A DNA stretch of 64,000 nt, taken from NCBI RefSeq assembly GCF_045679555.1, contig NC_092098.1:21606038-21670037 (forward strand). Reading direction: 5' to 3'. The notes below the pieces were generated by a model. It had not been told where the DNA came from. It saw only the letters and a list, made by a program, of their open reading frames with translations, and did not search any database. Of the stretch, positions 20,562 through 32,100 are shown piece after piece. Numbering within the stretch: position 1 is the first letter of the stretch; each line of letters starts with the position of its first letter. This stretch comes from Salvelinus alpinus. Lineage: Eukaryota > Chordata > Actinopteri > Salmoniformes > Salmonidae. The position numbers and the translations under genes are program-made.

Positions 20562-21219
20562 CAGTGCCATGTATTTAGAAAGTCGGGCCAACTTTTAGAA
20601 TTTTGAATATTGTTCTAGTTCTAGACATTCAGTTTAATATCATTGATTAAATATTCCTCATGTGATGTTAATGGGGAGTTAACATGGCTTCCATACAGTG
20701 TTGAAGTGTCATGTGTTGGATTCGGGCTAAACTTTGAACATTGATATATTAAAGACATGAAAGATCAGACGCATAGTATATAAAGGAGAGATCTGTAGAA
20801 AGACAGAGTGGCTGTGGAATGTACTGGGTGGACGGGAGAAAGTCACGGGAGTGTGATAGGTGATACGAGAGGACATCTGTGGATTAGGCAAAGGAGGGGT
20901 TGAGGTCAGGAGGTCAGGTCAGATCCCCTGAAGGGAGAAATAATGGTTATATTATCATGTTACCCTCTTCCTGTGGAACCATAAGATGTAAGGATTGGAG
21001 AGAAGGAGGAGTGTCTAAACTGGAGTATATATACTTGTGATGATGGGAACATGTCTTTGTCTGAATTACAGCTGTAACGACCCTTTGGGAAGAATTAAAC
21101 TTGGTTAAGCTTTTCTAGTGTCTGTGAGTTATTTACTCTGAAAAATAAGAACCTAACACATGTAAATGTATCATATTGCAGAAACTGCATTGGCCCAGCT
21201 TTCTAAATACATGGCTCTG
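20562..21219. mobile_element. hAT-type MITE split by a solo LTR
   Basis: Ends CAGTGCCATGTATTTAGAAAG-like and CTTTCTAAATACATGGCTCTG-like are inverted copies. They are flanked by a perfect 8-base duplication, GGAATGGC, at 20554-20561 and 21220-21227. CAG/CTG ends with an 8-base duplication are the hAT hallmark. A solo LTR occupies 20714-21158, so the original element was only about 210 bases. Confidence 0.85.
20714..21158 (+). mobile_element. solo LTR fossil (445 bases)
   Basis: Begins TGTTGG and ends CTAACA, with a 4-base duplication CATG on both sides (20710-20713 and 21159-21162). It contains TATATAAAG-like and TATATATAC motifs. No internal region remains, which is consistent with recombination between two LTRs. 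The family is not named; a gypsy- or ERV-type origin fits the duplication size. It inserted into a hAT MITE and so is younger than that element. Confidence 0.8.
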
Positions 21220-21227
21220 GGAATGGC

Positions 21228-23195
21228 TAATTGCAGAACAAATGAACAGACTCATTATTGGCCTTTCGCACCTGGAGGGATTAAAAAACATGATATGACA
21301 GTGTCATAGTCCATCAAATAATGTCTCTATGTGATATTCGAGGAGCTAGCTAGTTATGTTAGATGCATTTGGGCTTTTTTGAAAAGATATAGAGAATCCC
21401 ACCTATCATCCTAGACCCGTAACATCTGACCTTCTGTCAGTACTAGACCTATACTATACTTTCCCCTATTTTAGCTGTCTCTCTATGCTGTTATGTAAGT
21501 AATGCTGGTTAAAATGACTGTATGGTCATTGCACGACATGGGGTCTGTCTGCCCTCTGCTAGAACTACAAAGCCCACAAAGCTCCTCCTCCACTGTACCT
21601 CGTTTGACTCCATAACTAAGCGACACACAAAAGTTGTTGCATGGTAAGGCGTGCCAAATACATCTCATTATTGTAATAATTATTTGAATATTCGATAAGG
21701 GTTGTTGACCTCAACCGCTTGTATTCAATGGAGAGAGTTGCTATGTTACTAGCCTCATTTCATAATATGCATAGCCATCTCGAGACAACTGTTATAAAGT
21801 GTTTTTTTCTCAAAGTTGCCCGGGATGACACGTGTCCTATTTATATCAGTACACTCTTAACAATAAAAAAAATTAGGACATTTCTATTTGATCAAATAAA
21901 TCTCACGTAGAAAATAGGGCTCCCGAGTGGTGCAGCGGTCTAAGGCACTGTATCTCAGTGCTAGAGGTGTCACTACCGACCCTGGTTCGACTCCAGGCTG
22001 TATCACAACCGGTCGTGATTGGGAGTCTCATAGTGCAGCGCACAATTGTCCGGGTTAGGGTTTGATCGGTGTAGGCCATCATTGTAAATAAGAATTTGTT
22101 CTTAACTGACTTGCCTAGTTAAATAAATGTTAAATAAAAAATGAATCCATAAATTTTTTTGTTGACCAAATTCGACACTCATTGACCTCCATACAAAAAC
22201 TCCTTGCTTGGAGGGAGAAACAACGAAAAACCGCCACCTGCTGGAGGGAGAGAGATCTTCCACCGAGTTGGGCGTCTCTCTTCCACTTTATCTCTGGGTG
22301 AGCAGGCAAACAAGAAGTCCAAGAAACAGGATATAATCACAGATACAACAATGAGCCAGATATTTCACCGGATGAAATATGTGAAACATCTGGTTGGCAT
22401 TTCAACTACCTACCAAATATGGTGATGAGAGGAAGCCCAGTGGCAAGCAGTGGGAGAAGATGTGGCGAAATGGGATTTTGGCGGACATTCTGCAAATTAA
22501 TTGATGAAACATTTGATCTACACACAGTTTTCTGTATCTAAAATTAGAATCTGTAAGGTAGACTTCACCCTTTGTTTGTAAAAATGGCATTGTTTAGAAG
22601 GAGCGCAAAGGCGAATTGAGTTATTGCACACGCGCACTTCACAGCGTAGACGTTCCCTAACGGAAATATGCAAATAAATGCTAGAACGCGCCAATAGGAC
22701 CTCGTTAGCTCGTGTTTGGCTCAGCCCACCGCCTTGCTTGTTCTGCCCACTATGATTAATTTGCTCCCATTTGAAACGACAGGCTCTGGTCAATTATAAA
22801 AATTGGGTTAGTTATAAAAAAATATAGACTTTGCTACGCTACTAGCCTCATCGACTGTGCCGTCGGGCTCCAGATTGATATAACATATGGTGTGGTTAGC
22901 TGATACTTAAATACATATTCAGGCATTGTAACATCTGGTATGCGTCAGCAACGCCTGGGAAGAGGAACGCGCCGATAATCTGCGCAGAAATGTTTTTGGG
23001 TTTCAGGAACGAACGGTTGAAACATTGCAGGGAATAGGCCTACTGGCCGCAAATGTTCCCTCTCCCAGGCCCCTGAGCCTGTGCAGGGATGTGATATCGA
23101 TCGGTATGTGACTGAAGGAGTGGGATGCGTTATTATTTATTTATTTGAGTTTTTTTCCTGAAATATTTTTTCCCACAGTTCACTACTCCGTACAG
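21228..23195. other. intergenic region upstream of the zinc-finger gene
   Basis: Apart from the SINE at 21917-22141 I see no gene or named repeat. The stretch near 22936-22975 (ATGCGTCAGCAACG) has an inverted relative near 6535-6575, so it is probably part of a dispersed repeat. Short open frames have no family features. Confidence 0.45.
21917..22141 (+). mobile_element. tRNA-derived SINE (SlmI-like)
   Basis: The head starts GGGCTCCCGAGTGG. An A-box-like TGGTGCAGCGG and a B-box GGTTCGACTCC follow. The tail reads TTGTTCTTAACTGACTTGCC then TAGTTAAATAAA, which is the tail shared with HpaI SINEs. The head resembles the tRNA-Leu-related salmonid family SlmI. The family name is from memory; the SINE call itself is firm. 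Confidence 0.85.
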
Positions 23196-23284
23196 TAGGT
23201 GGCGGAAATACAGTTTATAGTTGTGGACCACAATTTGTAGTCTGCATGGCTGTCATAAAACCTCAGAGAAGAAGAAGAAGAAAG
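23196..23284 (+). promoter_or_regulatory. candidate first exon/promoter repeat of the zinc-finger gene
   Basis: The stretch contains GTAGGTGGCGG, then ATAAAACC, then a GAAGAAGAAGAAG run ending AAAG|GTGAGC, a strong splice donor. This combination resembles a dispersed teleost element often found at transcription starts of zinc-finger and other genes (recollection). Splicing to an acceptor just before the ATG (CCCATCTAG at 23573-23581) would give a short 5' UTR. Start and splicing are inferred. Confidence 0.4.
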
Positions 23285-23593
23285 GTGAGCTAGCAAAACA
23301 TATAACACAAGTTATTACCACGTTTTTGAGTAAGAACATCCGAGAAACAAGTTGACTCAATGTATGAGTAATTTAGTTGTTTGATTTAAAAACTTTAAAA
23401 TGACTGTAACTCGTGTATCATGCCAGAGCGGCTAGCTAGATATTTAACGTTAGTTAGCTAAGTAGCGGAGTTACGTAGCTAACGCTACCTAGCTAGCTAC
23501 CTTGCTTACAAAACAAGGACTGAATCCTGAGCCTCTTGTTGTAGCTTGCTTATTAGAACTGTTGGGAAACGTCCCATCTAGCTAATCACTACC

Positions 23594-25065
23594 ATGAGTC
23601 TGACGATGGAGGCCAGTGTCTCTTTCCTCCAATATGAACTTGCATCGACCATCGAACGGGCAGTAAGGTGTGCAGTTGAAACCGTTTTAAAGGAAACTGC
23701 CAGAGTAGTCGGCATCAAAATGACCGCAGCTCGGACTGCTGCTGCTGAGTCTCATCGGGAAAACCAAAGTTTGAGAGAGAGACTTGAGCTATCAGAGGGT
23801 GAACTCAACGCTGTACGGTACTACATGACAGCAGCCGAGAACAACATCAAACAGTGTTTACTCCTTAATCCCAACCATCCTAGATCAGGTACATTAGGTC
23901 CTGGTACGGGGAGTCCATCCAGCATACTGAATAGGGGCACGACCCGTGTGCCCAAGTCGTTTCGAGCCTCATCCACAAGATCCCAGTTTTCGAAGTCACT
24001 CCCTAGTGTAGGTCTTTGCTTACCAACAGTGCAGCATGAATGGCCCAGGAGCAGCTCAAGCTTGAGAGGAATACGGACATCCTCCTCCACTGTCTCTTGC
24101 TCCAATCCTTCACAAACATCCAAAGCGCCACAAGTAGAGGTTGAAAGCTCACCTCAACACACTGAGGAGGATACAGAGGATCAATTCTACATCACGGATG
24201 ATGGAGTTGTAGAGAAAGGTAGGCTTACGCCGGACACATAGACATCAATACTTGCATGCACTCAATAAGTGAAAAGTATCCTGCTCACTGGTCATGATGA
24301 TGTCATTCATCTCTTTCAGAGTACAAAGTCAGTGCAAGTGGATCAGAGGACTCTAGAAGAATTCCACACGAGCAGGAGGGGGAAACAGTGGCAGCAGAGG
24401 TCCCTCACAGAACCTCTATTACCAACTTTGAGTTTGAGATGGGTCCGAGTCACCCAGCAGGCAATGTGAATGACCTGGGCCTGATCCAGGTGCTGGATGA
24501 GGTGCAAGAAGTCAAAGGAACAGTTAAAATTGAAAACGACCCTGAGTTACCTAGTATGCTGCAGTCACACCTCCCTGAATCATCACAACTGCCGCCACAG
24601 ATGCCAACTCACATCGATAACCATGATGGTGACAATGATGGTAACTTCATGGGCTTTGTCCCACCTATTGTAGGGGACCCTGTTCTTATTGGGGCTTTTG
24701 AAGTCAGAAGGGAGAGCTCAGATAAGGTGCATCGCTGCAACGTGTGTGGCCGGGGCTTCCGTCGCTTCTACTGTCTGAAGACACACCAGCGCATTCACAC
24801 GGGTGAGCGGCCATATCCCTGCAGGTATTGCGAGAAGCGTTTCCGCCACCTGGACAGTCTGCATAAGCACCAGCGCATCCACACTGGGGAGAGGCCCTAC
24901 CGCTGTGCCCAGTGTGGCTGCTGTTTCAGAGAGCTGGGCCAGCTCAAGAAGCACAGGCTGACCCACTCACCTTCCCCCACCACACCCCACCCGTCACTGT
25001 CTTTACTTCAAGCAGGGCCCTCATACACATGGCCACACCTCCACTCACAGTCCCCGGATTCCTGA
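23594..25065 (+). CDS. C2H2 zinc-finger protein, three fingers (456 aa)
   Basis: Probable sequence-specific DNA-binding nuclear protein. Coding exons are 23594-24218 and 24320-25065. The GT-AG intron of 101 bases interrupts a codon after its first base, and the total is 457 codons including the stop. The start has a good context (ACCATGAG). Residues about 8-95 are charged and probably helical (EYHRENQ-like stretch, ESHRENQSLRERLELSEGEL), like the N-terminal coiled coils of many fish zinc-finger proteins. A Ser/Pro-rich and acidic linker follows. Three adjacent fingers begin at about residues 348, 376 and 404 (CNVCGRGF, CRYCEKRF, CAQCGCCF), joined by HTGERPY linkers. No KRAB, SCAN or BTB domain is visible. 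I cannot name the orthologue. The gene is in the same direction as slc12a9, 4 kb upstream of it. Confidence 0.88.
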
Positions 25066-25621
25066 TCAGGGTGGATTTGGTACACATTCATACACACATT
25101 TGATAAATGTGATGGAGATATTATTTGTGTTAAGGTCATCCTAATCAGAAGTTAATATTATTAAATTGATAATGTAGACAAGCTGATTGTGTATAGAGTC
25201 ATATTTATTCTAATATATATTCTCTTTTCTACTTGTTCACAATTTTCTTCATTTGCATAAAAGGGTGTTCATTATGTTGTCATAGATATGAGAGGTTTGC
25301 AGATTCCACCTGGAAAGGTTTATACAGCCATTTGGCATCAAGGGTTGATTTCCATTTACTTTAAAAATATCATTTTTTGTATAAAATGGAAATACAGAAT
25401 ACTTGAGCTGAGTTGGGAGCACAAGGCAGAAATCATTGGTGTATTTTTGTTGGTATCACATCACCATTATCAACAGCTAAATGCCATAAATAGCCCATAT
25501 CAGGGAGGTGATATGTATTTTAAATTATTCTTCTGGTGTATTGTTTTTATATTGAACTGTGTGAGTTAGTCTGTTCAATTTGAACAGCAATGCATTTACA
25601 TTAAGTTTTTGACAATTTACC

Positions 25622-25627
25622 AATAAA
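25622..25627 (+). promoter_or_regulatory. candidate polyadenylation signal of the zinc-finger gene
   Basis: AATAAA lies about 560 bases after the stop codon, before the Tc1 insertion at 25785. Use is inferred. Confidence 0.5.
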
Positions 25628-25784
25628 AAGTGACACTTTCACAGTATTATTTGATTATTTTGTTTAACGTCTATGGGATCAGTGTTTCCCCCCTCCTGCG
25701 GGATGGTTGAGCTAACGTAGGCTAATGTGATTAGCATGAGGTTGTAAGTAAGTAACAAACAAAAAAAATCCCAGGACATAGACA

Positions 25785-27408
<1,624 letters not shown>

Positions 27409-28560
27409 TATCTGATATGGGCAGAAAGCTTAAATTCTTGTTAATCTTACTGCACTGTACAATTTACAGTAGCTATTACAGTGAAAGAATACCATGCAAT
27501 TGTTTGAGGAGAGTACACAATTATGAACTTTGAAAATGTATTAATAAACCAATTAGGCACAACATTTTGAACAGATATGCAATGGTTCATTGGATCAGTC
27601 TAAAATGTTGCACATACACTAGTGGCCAAAACCTAAATTGCGCCTGGGGTGGAATAATACATTAGGACCTTTCTCTTGCATTTCAAAGATGATGGTACAA
27701 GATCTTTTACCAGATCTAATGTGTTATATTCTCCAACATTAATTTCACATTTCCACAAATGTCAATGTGTTTCCTTTCAAATGGTATCAAGAATATGCAT
27801 ATCCTTGCTTCGGGTCCTGAGCTGCAGGCAGTTAGATTTGGGTATGACATTTTAGGTGAAAATTGGGGGGTAAAGGGTCGGATCCTTTTAACATTATTAC
27901 AGTAAAACAACTTCTGAAAGGGACCCAAGACACCAAGTTTATTCATAATCTTAAATATAGTTATTACAATATTTCATCTGGGGCCCTGTGTTTTGTACAA
28001 TCATAACTAAACACAGGGCCCCAGATGAGAATTACACCCAAAATGTAAGCAGTTGTCTATGGATGGTGGTGGACCATCTGACATAAGAAAAAGGGTACCG
28101 TGTGATTAATAAAAATAAAGGTTAAAATGCAAACATGTCACATGATTGCGCAAAACACAGGGCACTAATCATTCATGACATATATTTGTGGTATTTTCAC
28201 CCTCCCCTTTTTGGCAGTCACATGAACAGTTTCTACTGTCCCGTGACCTGCACAGAACAAATAGAGGCGGCAAGTAGACAGCATCATACCTGCAAACTGG
28301 TCAATGTCTATGGGCATATGGAGAATATATATGTACATTTGAATTACAGCTGTTTAGATTTAGGCATTTCTGTTTTATATCTTATGCGCTATTGGATCAT
28401 TTGTATGTCGCCTATGCTACCTATAGCCAGTAGTTTTCAAATCTACTAAGATCAACTATTAACTAACAAAACACGCATGTGTTAATGGTGTTAAATTACG
28501 TCATCATTTTGCTGTAAACTGATAAGCGGGCAATAAGCGAGCAGTCACCGAGCCAGAGGC
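27409..28560. other. intergenic region upstream of slc12a9
   Basis: No gene recognised. It contains one perfect 19-base hairpin, listed separately. The short open frames show no family features. Confidence 0.5.
27975..28027. repeat. perfect 19-base hairpin
   Basis: Arm CATCTGGGGCCCTGTGTTT at 27975-27993 and its exact reverse complement at 28009-28027, with a 15-base loop. It could be a remnant of a small palindromic element or a structured transcript. It lies about 600 bases upstream of the slc12a9 first exon. Confidence 0.9.
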
Positions 28561-28570
28561 CGACTGAGGA

Positions 28571-28622
28571 GGGTTTTTTAAAAGCGGAAGTGCGCGCGCT
28601 GATTCTTGCTGACGGAGTGTAG
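28571..28622 (+). promoter_or_regulatory. slc12a9: candidate slc12a9 promoter and noncoding first exon end
   Basis: TTTTTTAAAAG is followed by GCGGAAGTG (ETS/GABP-like site, 28584-28592), a CpG cluster, and GTGTAG|GTGAGT, a strong splice donor after 28622. The first coding exon has acceptor candidates upstream of the ATG (TTTAACAG ending 29090), so a noncoding first exon here is likely but not proven. Confidence 0.5.
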
Positions 28623-29144
28623 GTGAGTTTCTGTTTTCATCTGGCTATACCTACAATACGGCATTATCGCAAAGCAAACAACAATATAAACAAATGTTTT
28701 ATCATTAGTCAAACTACAATTTTACGGAATTGCGAGGTTGAATTGTAGAATGACCTCGCTGAGAACCGCTGTGTATCGCCGTTTCACTTCCCCTTTGTGG
28801 ATACATGAAATAAACATCAATTCAATATAATCGCGCAACTCTTAACGTTACTTGGTAACAAATTCTATGTTGATGTTGCATGACTTTGAAGCATCATGTT
28901 TATGTAGAATGTCTGATGCTTTTCTGGTGGCTCGTAGTTTTATTATTTAAAACCCTCCGCTCGCCCCTTCTATTTGCAAACCTGATTTTTTTGTTGTCGT
29001 TGTAAATATAAAGCCATACTGTGTTTTCAGGAACATGTCCTATTGTCAGCGTTGTTACGAACTTATACAAATAATGACTCCATTTAACAGGGTTACAAAA
29101 GGTTTAGGGGACGTCTGAACCATCTAAAAACTCTGCTGAAAGCC

Positions 29145-32100
29145 ATGTCTAATGAACACACACCCCTCCTCGCCCATGGGGTATGTGGTCTGTCAGCAGA
29201 CAATGCAGTGTGTGGCATAGGGGAGTCAGAGGGCACTGGGGAGGCCAGCACTCCTAATGCTGTACCTCGAAAGCTCAACACCTTCTTCGGGGTGATGGTG
29301 CCCACTGTCCTCTCCATGTTTAGCATTGTCCTCTTCCTCAGAACTGGTGAGTGCAGCATCTAGATGTCAGACAACTACAAATATAGGCTGTGAATGTGGA
29401 ATTTATTTACAGTGCGATGTACAGTGATGCTTGCTGATAGTCAGAAGCTGCTGTTGGCTTCAAGCTCTGCTATATTATTTTAAATGTTTGTGTGTGTAAC
29501 TGTGAATGCATTAGGTTAATATATTGTGGTCCTGTAACAAGACTAATACTGTGTAATGATGTCTCCTATAGGGTTTGTGGTTGGTCATGCGGGGCTCTTG
29601 CAGGGTCTTGTGATGCTGCTTGTAGCTTACACCATTATCTCCCTCACCATCTTGTCCATCTGTGCTATTTCCACCAACGGTGCTGTGCAGGGAGGTGGGG
29701 CCTATTGTATCCTTAACACCGGTTCGTTCTCATACCCCCCCAAAAGAAATATTTAGCAAGTGTGTTTGTATTCCTCTTAAGTATTAGTGCAGTTTAAAAC
29801 AGCTATGTTTTTACTATTCAATCTTGATGCCACAGTCTTTACAGTAATTCTAGCCCTTATCTTTAAAGGGAAATTTCACCACGTTTCAACATAATTTTCA
29901 TCATCTCCAGCACCAACCCAACATGGTGAAAACGGCGGGATTCTATGTTTTGTAGTCAAAAAGATAACTGTTTCTGATGACATCTGGATACGGTAAAGAC
30001 ATGGTGGACCCCAAGAAGAGTAGCTGCTGCATGTTCAACAGCTAATGGGGATCCTAATAAACTAAATAAAACATAATCTGATGCATCCAGGCCCAGATTA
30101 CCGAACAGGCACGCAGGGCACATGCCCCGAGGCCCCCGACCTCCAGGGGGCCCACAACAACAAAATAAAATTATGAACATGTCATAAGCAATGGCAAACT
30201 GTGTATAATTGCAGAACATTTGCTTTAAAACTGCTAAATGTTCTCTCAGCCTCATTACAAAATGTTTAGAATAGCATTATAAAACTGCACATTTTCTCTT
30301 TGCCCCATGGCAAAATGTGTTGAAATTCAGGAAGTTAGCTGTCCCCCTCCCCTTAAAAATGTGTTTTGGAGGTAGGTGCCCCGGCCCCGAAATGCATTAG
30401 TCCAGCCCTGTGTGCATCATATGATTTAACCAACTGAGCAGGTTGCAATGCTGACTTTTGCCTGCTCATAGTTTTAAAACCACATGATTCACTCCAGATC
30501 AGTGATATTTAACCCCTTGACCTAATGTCTGCCAGTCATGATCAGTCGATCTTTGGGCCCAGAGTTTGGAGGAAGCATTGGCCTCATGTTCTTCCTGGCC
30601 AAAGTGTGTGCATGTGGAGTGTATGTGCTTGGTCTGGTAGAGGCACTACTTGACATATTTGGTCAGGATCCAGGTTAGTTTTGACGTTCTATAATTAACA
30701 GCCCAATACCTTGTAATTCCTAGCATGCATGCCACGTTTTGTGGTACTGCTTTAAAAAATCTACTGAATATTTCTTAAAGGTTGGTGCCTCATGCATTCA
30801 AAGGAGTCATTCCACCATGTGTTTCATCCGACATCTTATCAACTTCTATGTCCCACTCCCACCTCAGTGTCCTCCTCTGCATTTCGAGTGCTTCCCCAGG
30901 GCTACTGGTACACAGTGCTGTACTCTTCCATAGTTCTCCTGCTGGTTCTGATGGTGTGCCTAGTGGGCGCCCACATCTTCGCCCGCACCTCCTTCCTCAT
31001 CCTGCTGGTGGTGACCATCTCCCTTCTGTCCATCTACATCAGCCCCCTGGCGCTGACCACGCCCCTAAAGTTCCTCATCACCCACCAGGGCCCTGGCAAC
31101 CAGACCCTCACCTACAACGCCAGCTACACAGGCTTCAACGGCACCACGCTGAAGGACAACCTGGGCTGTGAGTACTGGCTGCCTGGGGTCAAAGGTCGGG
31201 GGGACGGTGCGATAGTACTTAGGTACACTGTATAGGGAACAGGGTGCTATTTCAGATGCATTCTAGTTATAGTAAGCCTTGATAGGGAAGTTGAACTGGA
31301 TGTGTAAAAAGTCGTTAGTTTTATGGTTTGAGAGAGCTGTTGTAGAAATAGTGTTCTTCCTCTTTCTTCTCTTTAGCGGGCTACACTGTGGACTACAGCA
31401 CTGGTAAAGTCATGTCATTCGCCACCGTGTTCGCTGTCATGTTCACCAGCTGCACCGGAATCATGGCCGGAGCCAACATGTCAGGTACTGTCCACACACA
31501 TTAAAACTCATGCCCGCTGGTGGATATTACAACTACAAATAGTTGTCATTAACAACTTTCCATATGCATTCTGAATCAAGGTAATGGAATCTTTTAGTTC
31601 CAGGGCAAATCCACGGTAACCAATTATGCTGAGACTCCGATTTTGTTTTACTTTAAAATGTATGCTAAACAAAAACCATTGATTTCAAAGTTTACAACTC
31701 TACACACAATGACCACGTTTATATATGTACATATTCTTATTCATCCCTTTACATTTGTATGTATAAAGTAGTCATTGTGAATTTGTTAGATATTACTGCA
31801 TTGTCAAACTAGAAGCACAAGCATTTCGCTACACTCGCATTAACATCTGCTAACCATGTGTATGTGACCAATACAATTTGATTTGAACAATTTACACTGT
31901 TAAAAAAAAAACTTTTACTGGAAAAACTGTGCAGATGCAGAGTTTGTAAACAGAATTACAGTAAAATCTCCCTCTGTTTTATTCAGTTACCAAACTTTAT
32001 ATCTGCACAGTTGTACAATTTTCTATGGAAATTGTTAAAAGTAGTCTTGTGTTTTGTTCAACTTGGAAATCAATGTGTTTTTGTTTGGTATACATTTTAA

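Noticed and set aside
21917-22000. Possible tRNA gene
   Set aside because: The A and B boxes belong to a SINE head followed by the shared SINE body and tail.
23821-24123. 100-codon minus-strand frame over the zinc-finger gene
   Set aside because: A shadow of the coding exon on the opposite strand.
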